A stretch of 64,000 nt of DNA from positions 5,022,001-5,086,000 of the forward strand of contig NZ_CP031598.1 in NCBI RefSeq assembly GCF_008728195.1, in the 5' to 3' direction. Positions within the stretch are counted from its first letter, which is position 1, and every line of letters starts with the position of its first letter. The translations under genes and the position numbers were made by a program. A model generated the notes under the pieces. It saw nothing but the letters and a program-made list of their open reading frames with translations. It was not told the origin of the DNA and did no database searches. Origin of the DNA: Roseovarius indicus. GTDB lineage: Bacteria > Pseudomonadota > Alphaproteobacteria > Rhodobacterales > Rhodobacteraceae. Below, piece by piece: positions 36,115 through 44,250 of the stretch.

Positions 36115-36211
36115 GCGTTCCTCTCTCCCTGTCCGTTCCGCGGGGACGATGCAGATGTCCGGCGGCAACGAAGCCGTGTCAAGCCTTGGCGCGCGGCTTG
36201 TTACAATTCGT

Positions 36212-36228
36212 AAGATTTGGGAAATCTT
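36212..36228. promoter_or_regulatory. Inverted repeat near the acyl-CoA synthetase promoter
   Basis: AAGATTT-GGG-AAATCTT is a perfect 7-base inverted repeat with a 3-base spacer. It ends 10 bases before TTGACG (36239-36244), a plausible -35 whose -10 (TTTATT/CTTTAT, 36263-36269) is weak. It lies between divergent genes, so it could control both the Liv operon and the isomerase/kinase unit. The binding protein is unknown. Confidence 0.4.
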
Positions 36229-36328
36229 CAGGAAAAAGTTGACGGCGACGGTCCGGAGCACGCTTTATTGGGGAATGAATCGCCCAAAAGGCGATCTGTT
36301 CGCATTGCGGACAAAGGGAGGAGAAAAC

Positions 36329-38305
36329 TTGGGTAAGTCGTCAGAGGCGACGGATGGGCTTCGGTCCATCCCGGCGCTATTGCAGCGAAACGCAATCCAA
36401 TACGCCAATCGCCCCGCCTATCGGGAAAAAGAGTTCGGCATCTGGCAAAGCTGGACATGGGCCGAAACCGAGAAGGAAATCGAGGCGCTGGCGCTCGGCC
36501 TTCTGAACCTTGGCGTGAACGAGGGCGACTTCATCGCGATCGCCGGGCGCAACCGGCCGCATTTCTACTGGTCGATGGTCGCCGCGCAATCGGTCGGCGC
36601 CATCCCCGTGCCCGTCTACCAGGACGCCGCCGCCGACGAGATGGCCTATGTGCTGGAACATTGCGGCGCCCGCTTCGCCATCGTCGAGGATCAGGAACAG
36701 GTCGACAAGATCATCGACCTGCAGGACGATCTCCACCAGTTCGAGCACATGATCTACATCGATCCGCGGGGCCTGCGGAAATACGATCACCACAAGCTGC
36801 ACCAGTACAGCCACGTTCAGGATCAGGGCCGCGCTTCGAAAGAAGAATACATCGACGACCTCAAGGCCCGCCGCGACAAGCTGGACTACTCCAGCATCTG
36901 CGTGATGCTCTATACCTCCGGCACCACCGGCAAGCCCAAGGGCGTCGTGCTGTCGAACCGCAACATCATCGAGGCGTCGAAATCCTCGGCCGAGTTCGAC
37001 CACCTGCGCAAGGAAGACGAGGTTCTGGCCTACCTGCCGATGGCATGGGTGGGCGATTTCATCTTCTCGATCGGTCAGGCCTACTGGTGCGCCTTCTGCG
37101 TCAACTGCCCGGAAAGCGCCGACACGATGCAGACCGACCTGCGCGAAATCGGGCCAACCTACTACTTCGCTCCGCCCCGGGTGTTCGAGACCCAGCTCAC
37201 GAACGTGATGATCCGGATGGAGGATGCGAGCAAGCTCAAGCAGGGCCTGTTCCGCTACTTCATGGCCCATGCCCGCCGGGTCGGCCCCGCCATCCTCGAC
37301 GGCAAGAGCGTCAACGGATGGGACCGGTTCAAGTACTGGCTCGGCAACCTCTTCATCTATGGCCCCCTGAAAGACACGATGGGCTTCGGCCGGGTGCGCG
37401 TGGGCTATACCGCGGGCGAGGCGATCGGGCCCGAGATCTTCGATTTCTACCGCTCGCTCGGCATCAACCTCAAACAACTCTACGGCCAGACCGAGGCATC
37501 GGTCTTCATCACCGTTCAGCCCGATGGCGAGGTCCGGTCCGATACGGTGGGCGTGCCCGCGCCGGGCGTCGAGATCCGCATCGCCGAAAACGGCGAGGTA
37601 TTCTATCGCAGCCCGGGCGTGTTCGAGGAATACTACAAGAACCCCGACAGCACCGCCTCGACCAAGGATGCCGAGGGCTGGGTCGCCACCGGCGATGCCG
37701 GCTTCTTCGAGGAAGGCACCGGCCACCTGCGCATCATCGACCGCGCCAAGGACGTGGGCAAGATGGCCGATGGCAGCATGTTCGCGCCCAAGTATGTTGA
37801 AAACAAACTGAAATTCTTCCCCAACATCCTCGAGGCCGTGGTCTTCGGGAATGAGCGGTCGGAATGCACGGCCTTCATCAACATCGACCTGACGGCGGTG
37901 GGCAACTGGGCCGAGCGCAACAATATCGGCTATGCCTCCTATCAGGAACTGGCCGGCCATCCCCGCGTGCTCGACACCATCCGCGAGCATGTCGAGGAAG
38001 TGAACCGCAGCCTTGCCGAAGACCCGATGCTGGCCCATTGCCAGGTGCATCGCTTCCTTGTCCTGCACAAGGAACTCGATGCCGACGACGGCGAAATGAC
38101 CCGCACGCGCAAGGTGCGCCGTGGCGTGATCGGCGAGAAATTCGAAGACCTGCTGGGCGCGCTCTACGACGGCTCGGACGAAATCAGCACCCGGACGGAA
38201 GTGACCTACGAAGACGGCCGCAAGGGCTATATCAGCGCCACGCTCAAGATCATCGACGCCAAGGTTGTGCCGGTCGACGCGCCTGAAAAGGTGGCGGCGG
38301 AATGA
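36329..38305 (+). CDS. AMP-dependent acyl-CoA synthetase (long-chain type)
   Basis: A 658-residue adenylate-forming enzyme. The AMP-binding P-loop is YTSGTTGKPKGVV (about 196-208), with LYGQTEAS and the ATGDAGFFEEG hinge region downstream. It activates a carboxylic acid to acyl-AMP and acyl-CoA. The TTG at 36329 has GGGAGGAG 8 bases upstream; the ATG at 36275 lacks such a site. It heads a Liv-type ABC transporter operon, suggesting that the imported acid is activated to a CoA thioester. Family similarity is to FadD-like enzymes linked to Liv clusters. Confidence 0.88.
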   Translation: MGKSSEATDGLRSIPALLQRNAIQYANRPAYREKEFGIWQSWTWAETEKEIEALALGLLNLGVNEGDFIAIAGRNRPHFYWSMVAAQSVGAIPVPVYQDAAADEMAYVLEHCGARFAIVEDQEQVDKIIDLQDDLHQFEHMIYIDPRGLRKYDHHKLHQYSHVQDQGRASKEEYIDDLKARRDKLDYSSICVMLYTSGTTGKPKGVVLSNRNIIEASKSSAEFDHLRKEDEVLAYLPMAWVGDFIFSIGQAYWCAFCVNCPESADTMQTDLREIGPTYYFAPPRVFETQLTNVMIRMEDASKLKQGLFRYFMAHARRVGPAILDGKSVNGWDRFKYWLGNLFIYGPLKDTMGFGRVRVGYTAGEAIGPEIFDFYRSLGINLKQLYGQTEASVFITVQPDGEVRSDTVGVPAPGVEIRIAENGEVFYRSPGVFEEYYKNPDSTASTKDAEGWVATGDAGFFEEGTGHLRIIDRAKDVGKMADGSMFAPKYVENKLKFFPNILEAVVFGNERSECTAFINIDLTAVGNWAERNNIGYASYQELAGHPRVLDTIREHVEEVNRSLAEDPMLAHCQVHRFLVLHKELDADDGEMTRTRKVRRGVIGEKFEDLLGALYDGSDEISTRTEVTYEDGRKGYISATLKIIDAKVVPVDAPEKVAAE

Positions 38306-38338
38306 TCGCGGCGCAGGTAAAATCACGAGGAAAAACAG

Positions 38339-39157
38339 ATGCTTGACGCGACCGAAGGATTTGTCACCGAAGACGGCCGCAAGATCGGCGGGGTGGTGAT
38401 GGAGATGAAGAACATCACGCTGCGCTTCGGCGGCGTGGTGGCGATCAAGGATATCAGCTTCGACATCCGCGAGGGCGAGATCCGCGCGATCATCGGGCCG
38501 AACGGCGCGGGCAAATCCTCGATGCTGAACGTGATCAGCGGCTTCTACAACCCGCAGGAGGGCGAGGTCTTCTACAAGGGGCAGAAACGCCCGCAGATGA
38601 AGCCTTACCAGGTGGCCCGGCAAGGCATTGCCCGGACCTTCCAGAACATCGCGCTCTTCGAGGGGATGACGGTGCTCGATAACGTCATGACGGGCCGCAT
38701 CCGCCAGATGAACGCCGGGCTACTGAGCCAGGCGATCTGGAAGGGCAAGGCCGAGAAGGAAGAGACCGAGAACCGGGAAGTCGTTGAAAAGATTATCGAC
38801 TTTCTCGAAATCCAGTCGATCCGGAAAACCCCGGTCGGCCGCCTTCCCTATGGCCTGAAGAAACGGGTCGAGCTGGCCCGCGCGCTGGCCGCCGAGCCGT
38901 CAATCCTTCTGCTCGACGAGCCGATGGCCGGCATGAATGTCGAGGAGAAAGAGGACATGAGCCGCTTTGTCCTTGATGTGAATGACGAATTCGGCACCAC
39001 CACCGTGCTGATCGAGCATGACATGGGCGTCGTGATGGACCTGTCGGACAGGGTTGTCGTGATGGATTACGGCAAGAAGATCGGCGACGGCACACCCGAC
39101 GAGGTGCGCAACAACCAGGACGTCATCGACGCCTACCTGGGGGTGGCCCATGACTGA
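38339..39157 (+). CDS. ABC transporter ATP-binding protein, LivG-like
   Basis: A 272-residue ATPase with Walker A GPNGAGKSS (about 51-59), the LivG-type insertion with RTFQNIALFEGMTVLDNVM, signature YGLKKRVELARAL and Walker B ILLLDEPMAGM. The LivG C-terminal extension ends in VRNNQDVIDAYLGVAHD. It energises the permease pair at 39247 and 40874. It lies 33 bases after the synthetase. The N-terminus is about 20 residues longer than E. coli LivG. Confidence 0.92.
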   Translation: MLDATEGFVTEDGRKIGGVVMEMKNITLRFGGVVAIKDISFDIREGEIRAIIGPNGAGKSSMLNVISGFYNPQEGEVFYKGQKRPQMKPYQVARQGIARTFQNIALFEGMTVLDNVMTGRIRQMNAGLLSQAIWKGKAEKEETENREVVEKIIDFLEIQSIRKTPVGRLPYGLKKRVELARALAAEPSILLLDEPMAGMNVEEKEDMSRFVLDVNDEFGTTTVLIEHDMGVVMDLSDRVVVMDYGKKIGDGTPDEVRNNQDVIDAYLGVAHD

Positions 39158-39164
39158 TTTTTCA

Positions 39165-39208
39165 ACGTCGGTATCACGTCGGTATTTTGTCGGTATCGCG
39201 TCGGTGTC
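39165..39208 (+). repeat. Tandem array of four 11-bp units (array 1)
   Basis: Four imperfect units of exactly 11 bases: ACGTCGGTATC, ACGTCGGTATT, TTGTCGGTATC, GCGTCGGTGTC. The array fills the spacer between the LivG and LivH genes. The same units in the same order, less one mismatch per unit, occur on the minus strand at 48191-48234. An 11-base period places each unit on about the same DNA face. Function unknown. Confidence 0.75.
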
Positions 39209-39246
39209 AGGGAACACGGCCGGCCGGATGATGGGGGAGAAAGCCA

Positions 39247-40236
39247 ATGCCTGAACAGTTCATCTGGGGAATTGAAGTCTTCCTGAACGGCCTGATGGCC
39301 GGGGTGCTCTACGCGCTCGTCGCGCTCGGCTTCGTGCTGATCTTCAAGGCCAGCGGCATCTTCAACTACGCGCAGGGCGTGCTGGCCCTCTTCGCGGCGC
39401 TGACGCTGGTCGGAATCATGGAAGGCCAGGTGCCCTTCGCCCACCTGATCAACGCCATCTTCGGCACGGACGTGCACCATTTCGGCTGGCACGTGCCGGC
39501 CTTGGCGGCGATATTGCTGACGATGGTGGTGATGGTCGCGCTGGCCTGGGTGGTCAACAAGCTGATCTTCAACCACCTCGTGAACCAGGAACCCATCATC
39601 CTGTTCATGGCGACGATCGGCCTTGCCTATTTCCTCGAAGGCTTCGGCGACATCATGTGGGGCGCCAACATCAAGACGCTCGACGTGGGCCTGCCGCAGG
39701 GCATCAACCTGATGATCGACGAGTTCACCTACAACATCTTCGACTACGGCTTCTTCATCGACAATCTCGACCTCGTGGCGACAGGCGTTGCCGCCCTTCT
39801 GGTGATCGCGCTGGTGATCTTCGCGCAATACACCAAGCAGGGCCGCGCCATGCGCGCCGTGGCCGACGACCACCAGGCCGCGCTGTCGGTGGGCATCTCG
39901 CTCAACTTCATCTGGGTCATGGTCTGGTCGCTGGCGGGCTTCGTCGCGCTGGTCGCGGGCATCATGTGGGGCACCAAGTCGGGCGTGCAGTTCTCGCTGT
40001 CGCTCATCGCGCTCAAGGCGCTGCCGGTGTTGATGCTGGGCGGCTTCACCTCGATCCCCGGCGCCATCGTCGGCGGGCTGGTGATCGGCGTGGGCGAGAA
40101 GCTGTTCGAGTTCGCCATCGGCGCCCCCTACCTCGGCGGCGCGACGGAAATCTGGTTCGCCTACGTGCTGGCGCTTCTGTTCCTCGTCTTCCGGCCGCAG
40201 GGCCTGTTCGGCGAGAAGATCATCGAGAGGGTGTAA
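39247..40236 (+). CDS. Branched-chain amino acid-type ABC permease, LivH-like
   Basis: A 329-residue membrane protein with about eight hydrophobic segments. The N-terminal LNGLMAGVLYALVALGFVLIFKASGIFNYAQG segment is the LivH signature, and the coupling region includes RAMRAVADDHQAALSVGISLN. It is longer than typical LivH (about 300 residues) because of an insertion around residues 60-90. Pairs with the LivM-like permease at 40874. Confidence 0.91.
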   Translation: MPEQFIWGIEVFLNGLMAGVLYALVALGFVLIFKASGIFNYAQGVLALFAALTLVGIMEGQVPFAHLINAIFGTDVHHFGWHVPALAAILLTMVVMVALAWVVNKLIFNHLVNQEPIILFMATIGLAYFLEGFGDIMWGANIKTLDVGLPQGINLMIDEFTYNIFDYGFFIDNLDLVATGVAALLVIALVIFAQYTKQGRAMRAVADDHQAALSVGISLNFIWVMVWSLAGFVALVAGIMWGTKSGVQFSLSLIALKALPVLMLGGFTSIPGAIVGGLVIGVGEKLFEFAIGAPYLGGATEIWFAYVLALLFLVFRPQGLFGEKIIERV

Positions 40237-40243
40237 GCGCCAG

Positions 40244-40633
40244 ATGACCCACAAATCGCGCATCAGCGTGGTCTGCATCGACTGCCAGACCGACGACCTG
40301 TCCCAGGCCACGGCCTTCTGGTCGGCGATGCTGGGCAAAAAGGCCGAGCCCGACGAAGAGGGCAAGTATGTGGCGTTCGACGGACATACGGGCCACCCCA
40401 AGGTGCTGCTTCAGGCCGTCGATCACGAACCGCGCGTTCATCTCGATATCGAGACGGATGACAAGGAGGCCGAGTGCGAACGGCTGAAGGGGCTGGGCGC
40501 AAAGGAAGTGGCCCGGCTCAAGACATGGATCGTGATGGAGGCCCCAACCGGCCACCGCTTCTGCCTGGTCGGCCCGCAGGGCGACGACTGGCCCGGCGAC
40601 GCGGCCACCTTCGAGGGAGGAATGCCGGCATGA
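40244..40633 (+). CDS. VOC (glyoxalase/bleomycin-resistance) family protein
   Basis: A 129-residue single VOC module pair: ISVVCIDCQTDDLSQATAFWSAMLG at the start and RVHLDIETDDKEAECERLKGLGAKEV ... GHRFCLVGPQ at the end. VOC proteins are metal-dependent isomerases, dioxygenases or binding proteins. It is inserted between two permease genes, 7 bases after LivH and overlapping the small membrane gene by 4 bases, so it is part of the operon. Substrate unknown. Confidence 0.84.
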   Translation: MTHKSRISVVCIDCQTDDLSQATAFWSAMLGKKAEPDEEGKYVAFDGHTGHPKVLLQAVDHEPRVHLDIETDDKEAECERLKGLGAKEVARLKTWIVMEAPTGHRFCLVGPQGDDWPGDAATFEGGMPA

Positions 40634-40872
40634 AACAGGTGATCGCCATTGCCAATGTCGTGGCCTGGGCCGGGTTCTGGGCCTTCGGTTACCTGGCGCT
40701 GACCGCAGAGGCCGACGGCCAGATGGTCATCGCCGCCCTGCTGGCGGCCGCCGGCGGCGGGGTGGGCATGCTGGCCTACCTGTGGCTGGTGCGCCATTCG
40801 GAAATAACGGGCTATGCCAAGGCCCCAAACCGCGCAGAGAAGCGCGACGAGAATATCGGGGAGATGCTCTGA
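40630..40872 (+). CDS. Small membrane protein of unknown function in the Liv operon
   Basis: An 80-residue protein with two hydrophobic segments (about 3-22 and 30-50) and a charged C-terminal tail (HSEITGYAKAPNRAEKRDENIGEML). The ATG overlaps the VOC stop and the LivM-like gene starts one base after its stop codon, so it is translated as part of the operon. I recognise no domain. Its position between the permeases suggests a transporter accessory subunit. Confidence 0.72.
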   Translation: MKQVIAIANVVAWAGFWAFGYLALTAEADGQMVIAALLAAAGGGVGMLAYLWLVRHSEITGYAKAPNRAEKRDENIGEML

Positions 40873-40873
40873 G

Positions 40874-41950
40874 ATGTTTTACCGTGAAGCAGGCGACTTC
40901 AAGACGTCCTACCAGGAGGACAGCCAGACCTTCCCGATCAGGTTCGACCGGTACCGCTATTACGTGGTCCTGCTGGTGGCCTTTGCCGTGGTGCCGTTCT
41001 TCATCGACGATTACTGGGTGAACGCGGTTTTCCTGCCGTTCCTGATCTACTCGATCGCGGCGATCGGGCTGAACATCCTCGTCGGCTATTGCGGGCAGGT
41101 CAGCCTTGGTACCGGGGGCTTCATGGCGGTGGGCGCCTATGCCTGCTACAAGTTCATGACCTCCTTCGAAGAGATCAATATCTTCTTCCACATCATCCTG
41201 TCGGGCGGGGTGACGGCGGCGGTCTGCGTGCTGTTCGGCCTTCCCAGCCTCAGGATCAAGGGGTTCTACCTTGCCGTGGCCACGCTGGCGGCGCAGTTCT
41301 TCCTCGTCTGGCTCTTCAACCGGGTGCCGTGGTTCTACAACTACTCGGCCTCGGGCCAGATCAGCGCGCCCGAGCGCACGCTGTTCGGCATCCCGATCAC
41401 CGGGGCCGAAACCGCGCCCTGGGCCACCTACCTGTTCTGTCTCGTCTTCACGCTGCTGAGCGCGATCATCGCCCGCAACCTGACCCGCGGCACCGCCGGG
41501 CGGAAGTGGATGGCGATCCGCGACATGGACATCGCCGCCGAGATCATCGGGGTGAACCCGCTCAAGGCCAAGCTCTCGGCCTTTGCCATCTCGGGCTTCT
41601 TCGTGGGCATCTCGGGCGCGCTGTTCTTCTCGGTCTATCTCGGCGCGGTCGAGGTGGGCGAGGCGTTCGGCATCAACAAGTCGTTCCTTGTGCTGTTCAT
41701 GGTCATCATCGGCGGTCTGGGCTCGATCTTCGGCAGCTTTGCCGGGGCCGCGTTCCTCGTGCTGCTGCCGGTTCTTCTCAAGAACGTGCTGGTGGGCACG
41801 CTGGGTTGGCCCACCGACCTTGCCGCGCATTTCGAATTCATCATCGTGGGCGCGCTGATCATCATTTTCCTGATCGCCGAGCCGCACGGGCTGGCACAGC
41901 TGTGGCGCGTCGCGAAGGAGAAGCTGAGGCTTTGGCCCTTCCCGCACTAG
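40874..41950 (+). CDS. Branched-chain amino acid-type ABC permease, LivM-like
   Basis: A 358-residue membrane protein with about ten hydrophobic segments. NILVGYCGQVSLGTGGFMAVGAY (about 57-79) is the LivM signature and RKWMAIRDMDIAAEIIGVNPLKAKLSAFAISGF is the cytoplasmic coupling loop. The N-terminus has a polar leader of about 30 residues before the first helix. Partner of the LivH-like permease. Confidence 0.91.
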   Translation: MFYREAGDFKTSYQEDSQTFPIRFDRYRYYVVLLVAFAVVPFFIDDYWVNAVFLPFLIYSIAAIGLNILVGYCGQVSLGTGGFMAVGAYACYKFMTSFEEINIFFHIILSGGVTAAVCVLFGLPSLRIKGFYLAVATLAAQFFLVWLFNRVPWFYNYSASGQISAPERTLFGIPITGAETAPWATYLFCLVFTLLSAIIARNLTRGTAGRKWMAIRDMDIAAEIIGVNPLKAKLSAFAISGFFVGISGALFFSVYLGAVEVGEAFGINKSFLVLFMVIIGGLGSIFGSFAGAAFLVLLPVLLKNVLVGTLGWPTDLAAHFEFIIVGALIIIFLIAEPHGLAQLWRVAKEKLRLWPFPH

Positions 41951-41968
41951 GGAGGGCCCAAGAGGTGC

Positions 41969-41987
41969 GGTGGGTTTTCCGCCCACC
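41969..41987 (+). repeat. GGTGGG/CCCACC hairpin between the LivM and LivK genes
   Basis: GGTGGG, 7-base loop, CCCACC, followed by CTTAAAG. A related hairpin (GGTGGGT-GAA-ACCCACC) is at 52203. Short GGTGGG...CCCACC elements are common between genes in proteobacteria. Here it sits 41 bases before the binding-protein start and could protect or regulate the downstream message. Confidence 0.5.
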
Positions 41988-42027
41988 CTTAAAGACCATC
42001 GGAGAAACCAAGGGAGGATACGAACCG

Positions 42028-43311
42028 ATGAAACATAAACTTCTGGCAGCGCTGACCGCTGCCGCACTGACGGCAGGGCCGGCGATGGCCGAGCTCAAGA
42101 TCGTCGATACCAGCTACCGGACGGGGCCCTATGCCGCGAACGGCATCCCGTTCTCGGACGGCTACCAGGATTACTTCACCCTGCTCAACGAGCGTGACGG
42201 CGGTATCGGCGGCGAGATGATCAACCTCGTCGAATGCGAGACCGGCTACAACACCGAGAAGGGTGTGGAATGCTACGAGGCCAACAAGGGCGGCGGGGCG
42301 CTGGTGTTCCAGCCGCTGTCGACCGGCATCACCTATCAGCTGATCCCAAAGGCCACGGCCGACGGCATCCCGCTTCACACGATGGGCTATGGCCGGACCT
42401 CGGCCAAAAACGGCGAAGTGTTCCGCTGGGTGTTCAACTATCCCGCCAACTACTGGGACGGGGCAAGCCACGCGATCACCCATATCCTGAACCAGAACGA
42501 CGGTGACATCAGCGGCAAGTCGATCGCGCTGGTCTATCACAACTCGGCCTATGGCAAGGAACCGATCCGCACGCTGGAAGAGCTGGCCAAGAAGCATGGC
42601 TACGACCTGACCCTGCTGCCGGTCGATCACCCGGGCCAGGAGCAGAAGTCGCAATGGCTTCAGATCCGCCGTGAAAAGCCCGACTACGTGATCATGTGGG
42701 GCTGGGGCGTGATGAACCAGGTCGCGATCCAGGAAGCCGTGAACATCCGCTATCCGATGGAGAACTTCATCGGCATCTGGTGGTCGGGTTCGGAAAACGA
42801 CGTGAAACCGGCGGGTGACCGCGCCGATGGCTACAAGGCGCTGACCTTCCACAACCTGGGCAGCGATTACCCGGTCTACGACGACATCCAGCAATATGTC
42901 GTGGATGCCGGCAATGCCGCGGGTGCGGGCGACAACATCGGCACGGTGCTCTATAACCGTGGCATGTACGCCGCAATGCTGGCCGCCGAGGCGATCAAGA
43001 CCGCGCAGGAGATGCACGGCACCTCCGCCATCACCGCCGAGCAGATGCGCGACGGGATGGAGAACCTCGAGATGACCGAAGAGAAGATGGCCGCGCTTGG
43101 CCTTCCGAACTTCGGGCCGGAGTTCAAGGTCACCTGCTCGAACCACGGCGGCAACGGCTATGGCGCCGTGTCGCAATGGGATGCGGAAGCCGGCGAGTTC
43201 ACCCTGATCACCGATTACTACCAGTCGGATCAGGACGTGCTTCAGGCTCTGATCGAGGAAGACTCGACCGCCTTCGCCGAAGAGGCGGGCATCGAAGCGG
43301 GCTGCGAGTAA
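42028..43311 (+). CDS. ABC transporter substrate-binding protein, LivK-like
   Basis: A 427-residue periplasmic protein of the Peripla_BP_6 family. The signal peptide (about 1-21) ends AMA before ELKIVDTSYRTGPYAANGIPFSDG, where a Tyr-rich ligand region begins. It is longer than LivJ/LivK (about 370), as is typical for the branch linked to acyl-CoA ligases rather than to branched-chain amino acids. AGGGAGGA lies 8 bases before the ATG. A strong hairpin follows the stop codon. Confidence 0.9.
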   Translation: MKHKLLAALTAAALTAGPAMAELKIVDTSYRTGPYAANGIPFSDGYQDYFTLLNERDGGIGGEMINLVECETGYNTEKGVECYEANKGGGALVFQPLSTGITYQLIPKATADGIPLHTMGYGRTSAKNGEVFRWVFNYPANYWDGASHAITHILNQNDGDISGKSIALVYHNSAYGKEPIRTLEELAKKHGYDLTLLPVDHPGQEQKSQWLQIRREKPDYVIMWGWGVMNQVAIQEAVNIRYPMENFIGIWWSGSENDVKPAGDRADGYKALTFHNLGSDYPVYDDIQQYVVDAGNAAGAGDNIGTVLYNRGMYAAMLAAEAIKTAQEMHGTSAITAEQMRDGMENLEMTEEKMAALGLPNFGPEFKVTCSNHGGNGYGAVSQWDAEAGEFTLITDYYQSDQDVLQALIEEDSTAFAEEAGIEAGCE

Positions 43312-43320
43312 GCTCACCCT

Positions 43321-43350
43321 CCCCGGCCGCGGCAGACGCGGCGGCCGGGG
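43321..43350 (+). terminator. Intercistronic hairpin after the binding-protein gene
   Basis: CCCCGGCCGC and GCGGCCGGGG form a perfect 10-bp stem with a 10-base loop, 9 bases after the LivK stop codon. No T-tract follows, so it is more likely to stabilise the upstream message or to attenuate than to terminate fully. Such hairpins often raise binding-protein levels relative to the other transporter genes. Confidence 0.6.
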
Positions 43351-43421
43351 GTATTCGTTAGGACATTTACCCGAACCGCAAAGACAGGGGCATTACAGCC
43401 CCGACCGTGAGGAGACGCACC

Positions 43422-44246
43422 ATGCCCAAGGATGGCCAGACCGAAGAGAACCTTCTCGAGGTCAACAATATCGAGGTGATCTACAACCACGTGATCCTCG
43501 TGCTGAAAGGGGTCAGCCTGTCGGTGCCCAAGGGCGGCATCACCGCGCTTCTGGGCGGCAACGGCGCGGGCAAGACCACGACGCTGAAGGCCATTTCCAA
43601 CCTGCTCAAATCCGAGCGGGGCGAGGTGACCAAGGGCAATATCCGCTACCGCGGCGAGCGCGTGCAGGATCTGGTGCCGTCGGATCTGGTGAAAAAGGGC
43701 GTCATCCAGGTGATGGAGGGCCGCCACTGCTTCGAGCACCTGACCGTGGAAGAGAACCTGCTGACCGGCGCCTATACCCGCGGCTCGTCACGCGGCGAGA
43801 TCGAGAAGGATCTCGACCTCGTCTACACCTATTTCCCCCGCCTGAAGGAACGCCGCCGCAGCCAGGCCGGCTATACCTCGGGCGGCGAACAGCAGATGGT
43901 CGCGATCGGCCGCGCTTTGATGAGCCGGCCCGAGACCATCCTGCTCGACGAGCCCAGCATGGGCCTTGCGCCGCAGCTGGTCGAACAGATCTTCGGCATC
44001 GTCAAATCGCTCAACGAGGACCAGGGCTATACCTTCCTGCTGGCCGAGCAGAACACCAACGTCGCCCTGCGGTTCGCGCATTACGGCTACATCCTCGAGA
44101 ACGGCCGCGTCGTGATGGACGGGCCGGCCAAGGAGCTGCGCGAGAACCCCGACGTGAAGGAATTCTACCTCGGCATGTCCGAGGAGGGCCGCAAAAGCTT
44201 TCGCGACGTGCGCAGCTATCGCCGCCGCAAGCGGTGGCTCAGCTGA
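43422..44246 (+). CDS. ABC transporter ATP-binding protein, LivF-like
   Basis: A 274-residue ATPase with Walker A GGNGAGKTT (about 45-53), a MEGRHCFEHLTVEENLLTGA segment typical of LivF, signature SGGEQQMVAIGRAL and Walker B TILLDEPSMGLAP. Second ATPase of the Liv-type transporter. The ATG at 43422 follows GAGGAG; an ATG 15 bases earlier is unlikely. The C-terminus is about 35 residues longer than E. coli LivF. It ends 4 bases before the stop of the convergent gene. Confidence 0.92.
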   Translation: MPKDGQTEENLLEVNNIEVIYNHVILVLKGVSLSVPKGGITALLGGNGAGKTTTLKAISNLLKSERGEVTKGNIRYRGERVQDLVPSDLVKKGVIQVMEGRHCFEHLTVEENLLTGAYTRGSSRGEIEKDLDLVYTYFPRLKERRRSQAGYTSGGEQQMVAIGRALMSRPETILLDEPSMGLAPQLVEQIFGIVKSLNEDQGYTFLLAEQNTNVALRFAHYGYILENGRVVMDGPAKELRENPDVKEFYLGMSEEGRKSFRDVRSYRRRKRWLS

Positions 44247-44250
44247 AAGG

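Noticed and set aside
36377..38623. A 748-codon open frame opposite the acyl-CoA synthetase gene
   Set aside because: Same shadow effect: low-complexity composition, no domain, and it runs against an enzyme with an intact AMP-binding motif.
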